From assembly GCA_026545765.1 (NCBI GenBank), contig CM048841.1, forward strand, positions 6,731,145 through 6,795,144: a stretch of 64,000 nt of DNA. Reading direction: 5' to 3'. This stretch comes from Plantago major (lineage: Eukaryota; Streptophyta; Magnoliopsida; Lamiales; Plantaginaceae). Shown here piece after piece: positions 11,207 through 22,180 of the stretch. The position numbers and the translations under genes are program-made. Each line of letters begins with the position of its first letter. The stretch's first letter is position 1. The notes beneath the pieces were generated by a model. It searched no databases. It had not been told where the DNA came from and was given only the letters and a program-made list of their open reading frames with translations.

Positions 11207-12066
11207 CTATCTGAGCTCAATGCCAAGCTTTTCCAGCAAGTAGCATATCTTCAGACCATATCCTACTGTGGCCTTTGGCTCAGCTAGTCCTTTGGTAATC
11301 TTAGGCTCGAAGCCTTGAATCTTCTTCACAAACTTCAGAAAGGCGTACTTTCCCCAGTTAAAAGGGTTTTCCAGCCTTTTGTCTTGTTGATTCAGCAAGA
11401 ACATCATCATCCACCGTTCTTGGCTTATCCGTCAAGACCTCCTTGTAGACCATCAAAGCATCTGTGAAGAATGCAAGCCAGTACATCCCAGTGAACCATT
11501 AGATGTCTGGTTCGGATGTCAGCAAGCTTGAACTCAGTGGGTGTATCTGATTTTTCAAGATCACACACGTCACTGTAAAGTTCTTTAACACCTTCAAGGA
11601 GTTCCTCATCCTTGGTGTTTATTTCAAAATCCTTTCCAATATTTTGAAACTCAAACAACTTACATAAAGTTGTTAAGTCCAGAAGGATTTCCTTTCCTTG
11701 CACTGAGGTTTTAACAGACACTATTTCAGTGCCTTCAGAAACACAGGAAATAATCCTGGAGTTGTTGTAGAATTCCAACACATCGAGTGATGAAATTCCA
11801 CTTGGGCGAGCAAATAGAAAGCCCTTGATTTGTGCCTTTTCAAGCATGTCAAGAATTAGCTTTCTGTCGGCTTGGTTCTCTATTCTAGCCGTGAGGTATT
11901 CCTCAACCATGGCACCACCCCAAATCATTCTGTGACTTGAAGTCCAATGGTCAGGATTAAAAACTCCTACCAGTCGGTTATTTACAATAACCAACTTTGG
12001 TGCTTGATTTTCAGCAGTACCAGTGGAGGTTTGGGATTTCTGTGTTGAAGAGTTCTTGGAGGCCAT
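11207..12066 (-). pseudogene. Copia extra gene, N-terminal domain
   Basis: The ATG at 12066 (minus) follows a leader with a strong TATA box at 12256-12267. The first 213 codons (to 11425) encode a folded-looking domain with alternating hydrophobic and charged residues. A frameshift moves the reading to 11207-11410, where Trp/Gly/Lys-rich sequence continues. I recognise it only as the kind of plant-transposon protein that follows pol in some copia elements. No enzyme motif is visible. The promoter and leader suggest a separate transcript from gag-pol. Confidence 0.55.
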
Positions 12067-12067
12067 C

Positions 12068-12849
12068 TCTTTATATAGTGTAGGGATTTGAAATTGGTGC
12101 TTGAAAGAGATTTGATTCAGTGATTCTTTTCAGAAAAACTTAATCTTGATTTGCAGAGATTGTAGAGGGTTTGCAGAGAATCAAGAGAAGGATTTGCTAT
12201 TTTTGTGCAAGATGAATTTTCGGATTAGGCAAAAGTGATTTCATTTGCCAAAATCCTATATATATAGCAGTTGAATCCCAACAGACAAATACATACAAAT
12301 TGATTTTGTGTGTACGTATCTGTGATTTGCAAGCAGGCGTGAGCAAAAGCTAGTTCGGCATTAAATGCTTAGTGGGCCATGTCTGAATTTCAACAGTCCA
12401 CTATTTACTGTGAATTAATTTCCACCGTACAGATCAATCGCTTAATTTCATCAAGGGTCACCATTGCTTCTTCAGCAATGATCACAATCAACAAGTGTAA
12501 TTGTGCCCATTTAATGAATTTTGGCTATTAGCTATCTGAATCGCGTCTTTGTATGACCAAGAACACTGTTTGCATCTGAATCTGTCTTATACTTAGGATT
12601 TTTCCAAGTTTTTCATCAAGATAGAAACAATGCGAATTTCAAGAGAGTAGTTGACTGCAGATAGTTGTACTATTCTCCTTTGTGTTCTCCGTTTGCAGAT
12701 TGATTCAGATATCTGAGTTCCCGTCTCAGAGATCTTAAGCTGTCTTTTTGCTCTTTAGCCTTTTTGACTTCTGGATACCCGTTCCAGTTTTCTCTTTTCT
12801 CTTTTCTGGATACCCGTTCCAGATACCTCTTCTCTGGATGCCCGTTCCA
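12068..12849 (-). promoter_or_regulatory. Promoter and leader of the copia extra gene
   Basis: This is an 780-bp gap between the end of RNase H and the extra gene. It holds the palindromic TATA box CTATATATATAG (12256-12267), about 190 bases ahead of the ATG at 12066 on the minus strand. No open frame is convincing. It could drive a separate RNA. Confidence 0.55.
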
Positions 12850-14048
12850 GATACCTGAACTCTTTCAGTTCATTGGTAGTTCCATTAGTCCAAGACTATG
12901 TCTTAAGGCTAAGAATCTACTTTCTTGTAGTGGCTTAGTGAAGATATCTGCAAGTTGGTCTTCAGTGCCAATCTTGAGTATCTCTATATTGCCCTTTTCA
13001 ACATGGTCTCTGATGAAGTGATGTCTAACATCAATGTGCTTTGTTCTGGCATGAAATTTAGGATTCTGTGTAATCGCAATAGCACTTGTGTTGTCACAGA
13101 AAATGGGAGTTTTCTTCTCATCGAGTCCATAGTCTTTGAGTTGTTGTTGTATCCACAGAATTTGTGTTGCGCAACAACCAGCAGCAATATATTCAGCCTA
13201 TGTGGTAGAAGTTGCAATTGAGTTTTGCTTCTTGCTAAACCATGAGATAAGTCTAGTACCCAGAAACTGGCAAGTTCCTGAGGTGCTTTTCCTATCAGCG
13301 GTGATCCAAAGATAATCGCGTCTGAGTACCCAGCTAAACTCAATACACTTTCTTTAGGATACCACAATCCTACATCTACTGTACCTTTTACATACCTTAA
13401 TATTTTCATAGCAATGTTGTAGTGTGTTTGCATTGGATTTGTCTGAAATCTAGCACATACTCCAACGGCATATTGAATATCAGGTCTACTTGCAGTGAGG
13501 TAAAGTAGTGAACCTATCAATTTCCTATACTTATATTCTTCAACACTCTTATCTGATTCAGTATAGGTCATTTTGGTTCCAATGCTCATAGGTATCTTAG
13601 CATTCTTTTCAGAAGGCTTAAGATTGAATTTTGTGAGCATATCTTTTGCATACTTTGTTTGACTAATGAATATTCCATCATTGAGTTGCTTGACTTGCAA
13701 TCCTAGGAAATAATTCATTTCTCCCATCATGCTCATCTCAAACTTGCTTTTCATGAGATTTGCAAAGTCATTACAAAGTTGCTTGTCCTTAGATCCAAAT
13801 ATGATGTCATCTACATATACTTGAACTAAGAGTAGTTTCCCGTCATGATTTAAGTTAAATAAAGTTTTATCAACTTCACCTTTCTTGAAACCACTTTCCA
13901 GAAGGTATTTGGCCAAAGTGTCATACCACGCTCTTGGAGCTGTTTGATCCATCATACAGAGCTTTCTGTAGTTTGTAGACCATTCTACTTTCTGAGGAAA
14001 CTTCAAAGCCAGGTGGTTGCTCAACATAAACTTCTTCTGCAAGTTCAC
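12850..14048 (-). pseudogene. Copia reverse transcriptase C-terminal half and RNase H
   Basis: The RT active-site word YVDD is encoded at 13806-13817. It is followed by the conserved copia regions SKFEMSMMGEMNYFLGLQ and SRPDIQYAVGV. RNase H sequence continues to about 12850 but is interrupted by frameshifts near 13200-13330, where the frame changes. This makes cDNA of the element when functional, in the cytoplasmic particle. The reading is offset from the N-terminal RT half (13921-15189), so at least one frameshift falls near 13930-14040. Confidence 0.88.
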
Positions 14049-15189
14049 CGTTTAAGAATGCACTTTTGACATCCATCTGATAAACTTTGAAATCTTTATG
14101 AGCTGCAAAGGCTAGAAAGAGTCTTATTGCATCCAATCTGGCAACTGGTGCATATGACTCGTCAAAATCTAAGCCTTCAGTCTGAGTAAATCCCTTGGCA
14201 ACCAATCTTGCTTTGTTTCTGGTTATTTCACCAGATTCATTCATCTTGTTTCTGAAAACCCATTTAGTTCCAATCACAGATATTCCTTCTGTAAATGGAA
14301 CTAGTTTCCAGACTTTGTTTCTCTCAAATTGATCCAACTCTTCTTGCATTGCAGAGATCCAGTCTTGGTCTCCTAATGCTTCTTCTATATTTTTAGGTTC
14401 AATATTCGAGATGAAACATCCAAAGAGAGAGTTAGCATTTATAGCTCTCCTAGTCCTAACACCCTGATTAATTGGTCCAATTATATCCTTTGTAGGATGA
14501 TCTTTGATCCATCTCATCATAGGTTTAGTGCTAGTAGGATCAATATCCAAGTGATCTGAATGTGAATCACTAAGATTTTGATTTGATACTTTTTCAGTAT
14601 CTGAGATATCTGACATATGGGAAATGTCATGGATATCTGACACTTTTTCAGTGTTAGAGATATCTGGAACATGCATTTCAGCATTCTTATTTTCAGATAC
14701 CTCTTCATGATGAAGGTTCTCAGTAACCTGTTCCATTTCTGGAAAACTCATAGGAAATTCCTCATCATGTCTGTGAGTCATCTTGTTGTTACTAGGCTTT
14801 TCAAGCTTTTCTACGTCAGAGTCATCCTCACTTTCCATAATGATGTTTCTCCTTTCTGAGGATTCTTCTTTAGAATCCCTCAGTAATAGTTCTTTGAACC
14901 TTTCTGAGAGTTCATCAATAGGAGGTGTTTTCTTATTTCCTTCATAGAATACAACATGAATTGATTCTTCAATTTTCTTTGTTCTTTTGTTGTAAACTCT
15001 GTAGGCTTTGCTGTTTGTGGAATAGCCAAGAAAAACACCTTCATCTGCCTTTGGTTGAAATGTTCTCAGATAATCTTTCCCATTGTTTAGAACAAAACAT
15101 CTACAACCAAATACTCTCAGATGTTTGATATTAGGGGGTCTACCAACCAAGATTTCATAGGGGGTCTTGTCATTGTGTTTGTTTATCAA
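13921..15189 (-). pseudogene. Copia integrase C-terminus and reverse transcriptase N-terminal half
   Basis: The frame opens with the end of the integrase core ([20 protein letters not shown]) and the GVFLGYS region of the copia integrase C-terminal domain. An acidic spacer rich in SDIS/TEKVSDI words comes next (about 14550-14720). The RT N-terminus follows, with the words [19 protein letters not shown] and [14 protein letters not shown]. The last carries the first catalytic Asp. The frame is lost near 13930 just after the PPGFE region. Only the combined unit with 12850-14048 would make a full RT. Confidence 0.88.
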
Positions 15190-16203
15190 ACATCATTACG
15201 AGTGTAGCAAAGTGTTTACAGCTTCAACCCAATAAATTTCACTTATTTCGGTCGCCTAGCATTGTCCTTGGCTTCTTTAAGGGTTCTGTTTTCCTTCTCG
15301 CAACACCATTTTGTTGAGGTGTTCTTCTGAGAGGAAAGTTGGTGTTGTATACCTTTGCGGTCTACAAAACTCCTTTATGTAATTGGTTGACAAACTCGAT
15401 TACCATGGTCTATTCGATTGCAGATACCTTGTCATTTTCATGACTTCAAGCTTTTTCGAAGTTTGGTATCTCCACCACGGCATCGATTTGTGTTTCGTAA
15501 AGACAACCCAAGTGAATCTTGAGAAGTCATCTACAACAGACCATACTTCTGTCCTGCATAACTAGTTACAGATGATTCAAAAAGATCCATGTGTAAAAGT
15601 TGCAGAGGTCTAACACTAGAGTGTCTGATTTTGGACTTGAAAGAGATCTTAGATTGTTTCCCCATCTGACAGGCAGAACAGATACCATCCTTTCTGAAAG
15701 ATGTTCTGGGAAGGCCAACCACTAACTCCTTCTTGGCAAGTCTATTCAGAGTTTTGAAGTTCAAGTGACTCATTCTTTTGTGCCATAACGGTGCTCTTAC
15801 GTGTGACCAGATTGACTCACCATGAGACATTCTTGATTGTGGCGGATGCCCAATCAACATATAAAGACGCCTTTCCGCCGACCAACTAAGACTCGCTTTG
15901 ACTCATTGTCAATTAGTTTGCGATTTAGCTTTGAATTTTATAGTAAAACCTTATGCGCAAACCGCTCATGCTAAATAGATTATATTTCAAATCCTTAACA
16001 TGTAATACGCCAGTGATTGTTAAAGTCCCCAATTTGACGTTGCCAAATCCAAGAGAGGGATTTAATTCTCCTCCAGCAAATCTGATATCTGGTCCTGTGT
16101 TGCAAGCTTTGTAATCAACCAGATTTGCTTTGTCTCCTGTCATGTGCTTTCCGCATCCACTATCAAATAGCCATTGTGCTTTAGTCCGTGAAGCATTACG
16201 CAC
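15190..16203 (-). pseudogene. Copia protease and integrase N-terminus
   Basis: The protease active site DSG lies at 16156-16164 in the context WLFDSGCGKHMTG, typical of copia. It is followed by the GVLHV and LFSMS words. Further left, 15531-15860 encodes the zinc-binding His/Cys region (HKRMSHLN, CSACQMGK) and the first integrase strand with its Asp (LLHMDLF). The stretch 15190-15530 carries the rest of the integrase core but is scrambled by frameshifts and stops. The enzyme that joins cDNA to host DNA is therefore defective. Confidence 0.82.
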
Positions 16204-18718
16204 AACAGAAAGCAGAGATTAGGTTCTCATATCTTTGATGGAACCGTCAGAATTAAAAGTTCTTCCAGTAGGAATCCATTTTTGAATGAATTTCTTTGAA
16301 ATTTGCTTTTTTCTGGCAGGAACGTAAGGAGGAATTCTATTTGAATGAATGTTATCATTAGTAAGAATTATTTTCTTCCTTGGTGTGTTCCTAGGTGCTC
16401 CATATGATGCTTTCAGATACCTGTCAGGTTTCTGAGTTTGCTTTTCAGCAAACTTAGCCTTCCTTGCCAGATTTCTTCTAGCCCTGGCATTCAGATTTTC
16501 AGTGGCTTGATTTAACTTCCACTTCTGATAATTGCTTTGAGCAATTCTAGCTTTCAGCCATCGTTCTTGCTCCTGCTTGTACTCATGAGCAAGTTGTTTT
16601 TCGATGCCTTTGTAGCCAATACCTTTCGAGCACTTGAAGCTATCTGAGATCTTTTCTCAGCAGCTTTGCTAGTCTCTGGTTGGTCCAATTTCTTGCCAGA
16701 AAAAGTGACATGGGAGAATTTGCCAGCTCCTACAATTCTAGCTTTTTGAGAGACATAGCACTGTGGGTGTTTACACTTTTCAGTGTTGTGTTTCTTTTCA
16801 GAGACGTGCCAATAGTTTTGTTTTTGACTTGTTTTTCCCACAAAGGTTTAGTCGCAACTGCCTTTCCTTTGTCAACAATCTTTGTCTTCTCACCGATGTT
16901 ATAGATTGCATGGGAACCGTCTTGCTGAGTACTTACAAATGTTCTTCTCTCTTTACTCTTATTCAGAGTGATAGAACAATCTGCATGTGTATTCAGTCCA
17001 AGTCCTTTCTTTTCCAGAAGGATCTCTTAAGTAAGATTGTACTTCAGTAAGAGTGTCACTAGCTTTGGCATAAGATTGAAAAGATAATTCTTTCTTCTTG
17101 AGTTCCTTGTTCTTAGAAAGAAGATCTTCATATTTCTTTTGTAATTCAGCCATTGCTTCTTTATGTGACTTTTCAGTCTCAGATATCTGAGCTTTGAGAA
17201 ATGCATTTTCAACATCCTTTCTCTCAGATACTTTAACTAATTGAGAATTTTCCTTTGCAAGAGAATTCTTTTCTTCTTCAAGGTTTTCGACTCTAGCTCG
17301 GATCATTAGAAATTCTCTTTCATAGATATCAAGTTCTTTCCTGAGATTTTCTAGATTTTTTATTTCCTCTTCATCACTTTCATAAGTATAAGAAGTATGT
17401 GTTACCTCATCAACCATAAGACAGTTTTCTATGTTGGAGATGTCTGGACCGTCAATTTCAGCAACTCCACACATTTCATTCTTCTTGAGACCGAAGTCGA
17501 TTATATTATGAGTAACTCCACATAATTCTAGTGATGGTAAGGTTGAGTCATCTGAATTGTCATCTTCAGATTCTGTCTCAACGTCTAGAGCATCCAGTTG
17601 AGTTTGGATTTTCTTTCTTTCTTCAGTTAACAAAGCTTTCTGGCTTCTTCTGAAGATTCTCCTCTCTTTCTTGTCACCTGTCCTTAGTTTGTTAAGGGCA
17701 GGACAATCCTTCTTGAAGTGGCCAGGTTTCTGACAATAGAAACAGATATCGTTTCCAATTTTTGCTTCCTCAGTACATGATGCTTTCTGAGCTGGCTTGT
17801 TCAGCGAGCTTTGCATATTTTTGTACTGGTGATAGTTTGAGCCTAGATGCTTTTTCAGCTTCTCTTTGGCTTTTCTTCTTTCAATTTCTCGACTGATATA
17901 TTTGCTCATTTGCTTTGCAGCAAGAGCATCCTCAGTTTCTTCCTTGCTTTTCCTTCTTTTCAGAAGTTCCTTAAGTTATTAGAGCAACATTCTGCAACTT
18001 TTCAGTTGTTTGTTCTCTCTGAGTTGTCTCATAATCAACCGTAGCAAGATGAGAGAAAAGTTCCACTGGAGTGATATTTGGCATACCTTGGTTAAAATAA
18101 AAGAATTTAGTATGCTCCCAGTTGTGGTTAAGACTTCTGACAATAGTCTTAATCTTCTCTGACTGGGAGTATCTGTTGCTTTCCCCAAGTGCTGCCATAT
18201 CACTCATGAGAGTGGTAAACCTGAAATCAAGTTCTTCCAGAGTTTCAGTGGGTCCTTGTTTGAAATTTTGAAATTTTAACTTGAGAACTTCGAACTTGTT
18301 TTCTTTGGTTTTCTCGCCCGACCTGATTTCTTCAATCACCACAGTAACTTTCGCTTTTAGCACCCACGCTTTACATCAGATGTGCTCGTGTCGATCCGAT
18401 GATGATGTTACGAGCTTGACCATCCGATCGATTCCTCTTGGCATCTTCCGATGTCTAGAGTTCTCTGGCTTTGGTTCGTAAATAACTTGACGAGAGATCT
18501 TCCACTAGTCGACGATCTGTTTGTGAAGATCCTTCGCTTTGATCTCTGTCTCTTCCACTCGAAACCTCCATGACTTGCTTAAGTTGTTGAATGACTATTG
18601 GGCCATTCTTTATTACTTCGATCATCTCGTCACTTATGGCTTCAAGGTGGAGCATCATGTTATTTTTCCATTTCTCGTAGTTCTCAGGTTTGAGAACGGG
18701 TGCATCACTCAGAGACAT
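16204..18718 (-). pseudogene. Copia gag with zinc knuckle
   Basis: The start codon is at 18718, about 100 bases after the primer site. The N-terminus contains LKPENYEKWK, a typical copia gag opening. The capsid-like region continues at 17971-18363 in another frame (QGPTETLEELDFRF region). A CCHC zinc knuckle lies at 17703-17744 (CFYCQKPGHFKKDC). Downstream is a long Lys/Glu coiled coil (about 17050-17350), then degenerate sequence to the protease. Frameshifts fall near 18370-18450, 17910-17970 and 16850-16960. Confidence 0.82.
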
Positions 18719-18821
18719 ACCTGCACACTTAACACACAAATTAAATAGTCCTCAAAAGTGGACAAAGTTCCTTCACCTATCTGGGGATCTAGGTTCAGTG
18801 CAGAAGGCTGGTGAACCTCCT

Positions 18822-18833
18822 GCTCTGATACCA
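18822..18833 (-). other. Copia primer-binding site, initiator tRNA-Met
   Basis: The minus strand reads TGGTATCAGAGC two bases after the end of the 5' LTR. It is the complement of the 3' end of plant initiator tRNA-Met, the usual copia primer. Confidence 0.93.
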
Positions 18834-18835
18834 CT

Positions 18836-20552
18836 TGTTGGTCCAGATAACGGCAAAGTAAAAGACTAGAGGGGGGGTGAATAGTCTTTCAAAACTTTTG
18901 TCGATAAAAACTATTTCTCAGATATCTGAATAGATATCTGATACTTAGAATCAGAGCGCAGAAGACTTAATAAAGATAAGTGCGTAAATGCTTAATATGT
19001 GTGTGTGTGTCTTTAAATGTAAATACAGAAAGGTAAATAACACAGCAAGTATAGTGGTATATGGAGGTGGCGTAATCCTCCAACTAATCCACTTCGGTCT
19101 ATCAGAGACCTAGAATTCACTAGAACATATAATTGAGTTCTCCTTACAATAGACCTATTCTAAGATTCTTAAACAATTGGTTCCCAACCAAATGTTCCCC
19201 CTGAGTTGTTCCCCGGCTTTCACAGCCAAGTACTTCCTATACTCAGAAACCTTTGAGTTATTCGCTAGCTTCCCAAGCTAAGTACTTCCTATACTCAATA
19301 ACCTTGGAGTTATTCCTTAGTTTCCCAAATCAAGTACTTCCTATACTCCGGTAACCTTGGAGTTATTCCCTGATTTTTCAAACTAAGTACTTCCTGTACT
19401 CCACGCCAGTTATGATATTGGTTTTGGTTAGAGTTGTCAGATGAGCTTCTTTAATAACTTATTCAGTTATTCAGATAGCTCTGTGAATCAAGGTACTTAA
19501 TACACTTTACAGCGTATGGTATCTTGTTCGATTTTACTGACCCAAGTCTTATGATATCTGTTCAAGAGAATGAATCTCAGATAGTTGATCTTTTGATTCA
19601 ACTCCTTCACAGATAGCTTTGCTTGTTTAGGATCAGGACACTTAGAACTTCAGTGTTACTCAAGATCAAATGCTTTGGTCGCAACAGAAAGCTTTGTGAG
19701 TAAGTAAGTTGCTTTGAGAGAGTAAGATGTTCAGCGTATGTCGTGTGTCTAAGGTGTCTTCTCAAGCAGTCTAAGTGTTGATATTTATAGATGAATTTGA
19801 GTGCCGTTTGAATAGTATCCGTTAGGCTCAAATTCAAACTATTGATATCTGTGTATAGTACTGTAGCAGTTTTTGTCTTCTTCTTCAGAAGCTGCCGTTG
19901 CTTTTATTCAGAAATCTTTGTCCGTGCATTAAATGCATTGTACTATACTTTTTGTCCTGTAGTGTCAACGGAACTATGCTTTGTATCAGAGACTAGTGTT
20001 GTCTGATTCTTTGCACGTCCTTATCTTCAATCTTCAGATACCACTTATTTATTGAAACATCTTTGTTTGCAATATATATTTCTTTTTCAGAAATGTGGTT
20101 AATGCTCAAGGTATCTGAGAATAGATATCTGTGGACACTTTCCTTGTTTTCAGATATGTCTCTTATTTCTCAGATATCTCTTGTGACACAGTTTGTTTGA
20201 AACTATTCGTGTCTTCAAGATATCTGGCTAAGGTATCTGAACAACAGCTTTTGAATTCTTGATTTCTTCAAGTCTTCAATGTCGTTGAGCTTGTTCTGCT
20301 TGGATGTCTTCTTCTTGGTCTTCTCTTCATAAAATAAAAATTACATTTTGATACCTAACATCCTATACAAGATTAGCTAGACTATCATACTTAGTGGGTT
20401 TCCTCTTTTACAATGTTCAAGTGAACCAAGAGTACTAATCACCTTTCTGAGACTAAGATAGGTCATCATGTTGCTGATCAAAACTAAACAGATATTCTTA
20501 ACAAAATATCTAACAAAAATTCCTAACAAATTTCTCAAGAAATTTCCCAACA
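18836..20552 (-). repeat. Copia 5' LTR (right)
   Basis: The 1,717-bp partner of 4342-6049 has the same ends (TGTTGG and CCCAACA), the same TATA motif (19782-19790) and the same four-copy 52-bp repeat. Differences from the other LTR are scattered single bases and a few small indels (for example 18990-19015 and 19850-19920). Confidence 0.93.
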
Positions 20553-20557
20553 TAATT
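20553..20557. repeat. Target-site duplication TAATT, right copy
   Basis: Identical to 4337-4341, directly outside the right LTR. Confidence 0.92.
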
Positions 20558-21458
20558 CATAACTCCCATTCATTCTTGCTCCGACAATCTTGTAGGGTCC
20601 TTCCCACTTGGGCTTGAGTTTTCCAATATTGTTCAAAATGTCAGCCCGGCGAAGCACTAGGTCTCTGATTTGCAAGTTATTCGCTCGAACGTTCCTGTTG
20701 TAGGCTCGGGCAGCAGTTGCCTGATACCTATGGATATTCGCCAGTGCCTCGGATCTTTTCTGTTCGAGCATGTCCAGGTCGATTACCCGAGCTTTGCGAT
20801 TGGTAGTGTCTTCGAACTCTCGGACCCTCATAGTCTCAACGGAAATCTCAGCCGGTATGACTGCTTCTAAGCCATATACCAAAGCGAATGGAGTTTCGTT
20901 GGTCGCGGTCCGTGCAGTGGTGCGATGAGCCCATAGCACGCCTTCCAGGTCGTCCGCCCAACTTTCTTGTGAAGTTCTCAAACGCTTCTCGAGGATCTTG
21001 ACTACCGTTTTGTTCGTGGACTCAGCCTGTCCATTGGCTTGCGGGTGGCCAACAGATGTAAAACGTTGCTCGATTTTGAAGGACGCCAGCCATTCCTTGA
21101 GCCTATTGCCTGAGAACTAGGCACCATTGTCCGAGACGAGAATCCTGGGCAGGCCAAAGTGGCAAATGATATTCTTCCAGATAAAAGTCCGCACTCGACT
21201 CTCTGTAATGGTTGCGACAGCTTCTGCTTCCACCCATTTGGTAAAATATTCCACAGCCACAATCAGGAACTTCCTCTGTTGGGTGCCTCTCGGGAACGGT
21301 CCAACTATATCAATGCCCCATTGGTCGAATGGACACGCTATGATTGACGGAATCATAGGATGCGTCGGACGATGTGGAATGTTCGCATAGTATTGGCAAT
21401 CAGGGCACTTCCGAGCGTAATCGGCGGAATCTTTATTGATACTAGGCCAGTAATAGCC
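20553..21458 (-). pseudogene. Gypsy integrase core and C-terminal region
   Basis: On the minus strand the DDE core is readable: WGIDIVGPFP (first Asp), SDNGAQF-type second Asp, and the GHPQANGQAES region with the catalytic Glu. An in-frame TAG (21117-21119) falls right after SDNGA. The C-terminal part continues through the KWEGPY word at 20553-20981. It is interrupted by the copia insertion and finishes at 4268-4341. The upstream CPDCQ zinc ligands lie near 21400. It would insert element cDNA into chromosomes but is inactive because of the stop and the insertion. Confidence 0.9.
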
Positions 21459-22178
21459 TTATCGTATGATTTTCTGGGCGAGAGTCCTTCCCCCGGAATG
21501 ACTTCCGCAGCTTCCACCGTGTATCTCCTCCAGCACTGTCTTTGATTCTTGCGGGCTCAAACACCGCAAGTGGGTCCCGACAAATGATCTCTTGTACAAA
21601 TCTTCCCCTAGTATAAAGTACCTGTTTGCCCTACATTGCACGCTCCTCGATTCCTTCGGATCAGCTGGCAGAGATCCGTTCTTAAGATAGTTCCAGATGT
21701 CAGTCATCCAATTTCTGCATGTGTAAGTTATCATGACGGCTGAATTGAGACTCATGACGGATGAGTCAGTAACAGTGAGCAAAATCACTCTCCTTGTGTC
21801 CAAGGTCTTGCTATGGACGCCAGATTTTGCCAGGGCATCCGCTCTTTCATTCCAGGCTCTGTCAAACTTTTCTAGAATAAACTCCTCAAAATGACCGGCT
21901 TCCTGCTTGAGTAGCTCGAGATACTTGATCATCGAAGGACCTTTTGTGGCAAAAGTTCCTGAAAATTGAGCTTCCACGAGCTGGGAGTCCGTGAAAGCTT
22001 TGAGCTTCCGAACTTGCAAGGATTTCGCCAGTCGCAGTCCGACTATCAATGATTCATACTCAGCCTCATTGTTGGTAACTTTGAACTCCAGGGATATCGC
22101 GTAGTCAACTTTCGCGCCATTGGGGCTCTTAAAGAAGATTCCAATCCCTCCGACTCTTCCAGTGGAGGAACCATCCAC
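21459..22178 (-). pseudogene. Second (archaeal-like) RNase H and integrase zinc-finger start of gypsy pol
   Basis: The frame starts within a new RNase H fold: VDGSSTGRVGGIG carries the first Asp, NNEAEYESLIVGL the Glu and FTDSQLV the next Asp. This is separate from the RNase H fused to RT at 22181-23383. A tandem second RNase H just before integrase is a hallmark of the Tat lineage. The frame runs into the HHCC zinc region of integrase (GGSCGSHSGGRTLA) and stops at 21459. A frameshift separates it from the preceding domain at about 22180. Confidence 0.85.
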
Positions 22179-22180
22179 TT

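Larger units (their letters stand above)
4342..20552 (-). mobile_element. Ty1/copia LTR retrotransposon, Sirevirus-like, complete ends, 16.2 kb
   Basis: Two direct LTRs (4342-6049 and 18836-20552) start TGTTGG and end CCCAACA. They are flanked by a perfect 5-bp duplication. A tRNA-iMet primer site lies next to the right LTR and a polypurine tract next to the left LTR, so the element reads on the minus strand. The order is gag, protease, integrase, RT, RNase H, which is the copia order. An extra gene region of about 5.6 kb lies between RNase H and the 3' LTR. An additional gene in that place, with a long element and long LTRs, fits the Sirevirus branch; this is inference. Several frameshifts and stops make gag-pol defective. 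The LTRs are still very alike, but scattered substitutions and small indels show the insertion is not brand new. Confidence 0.93.
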
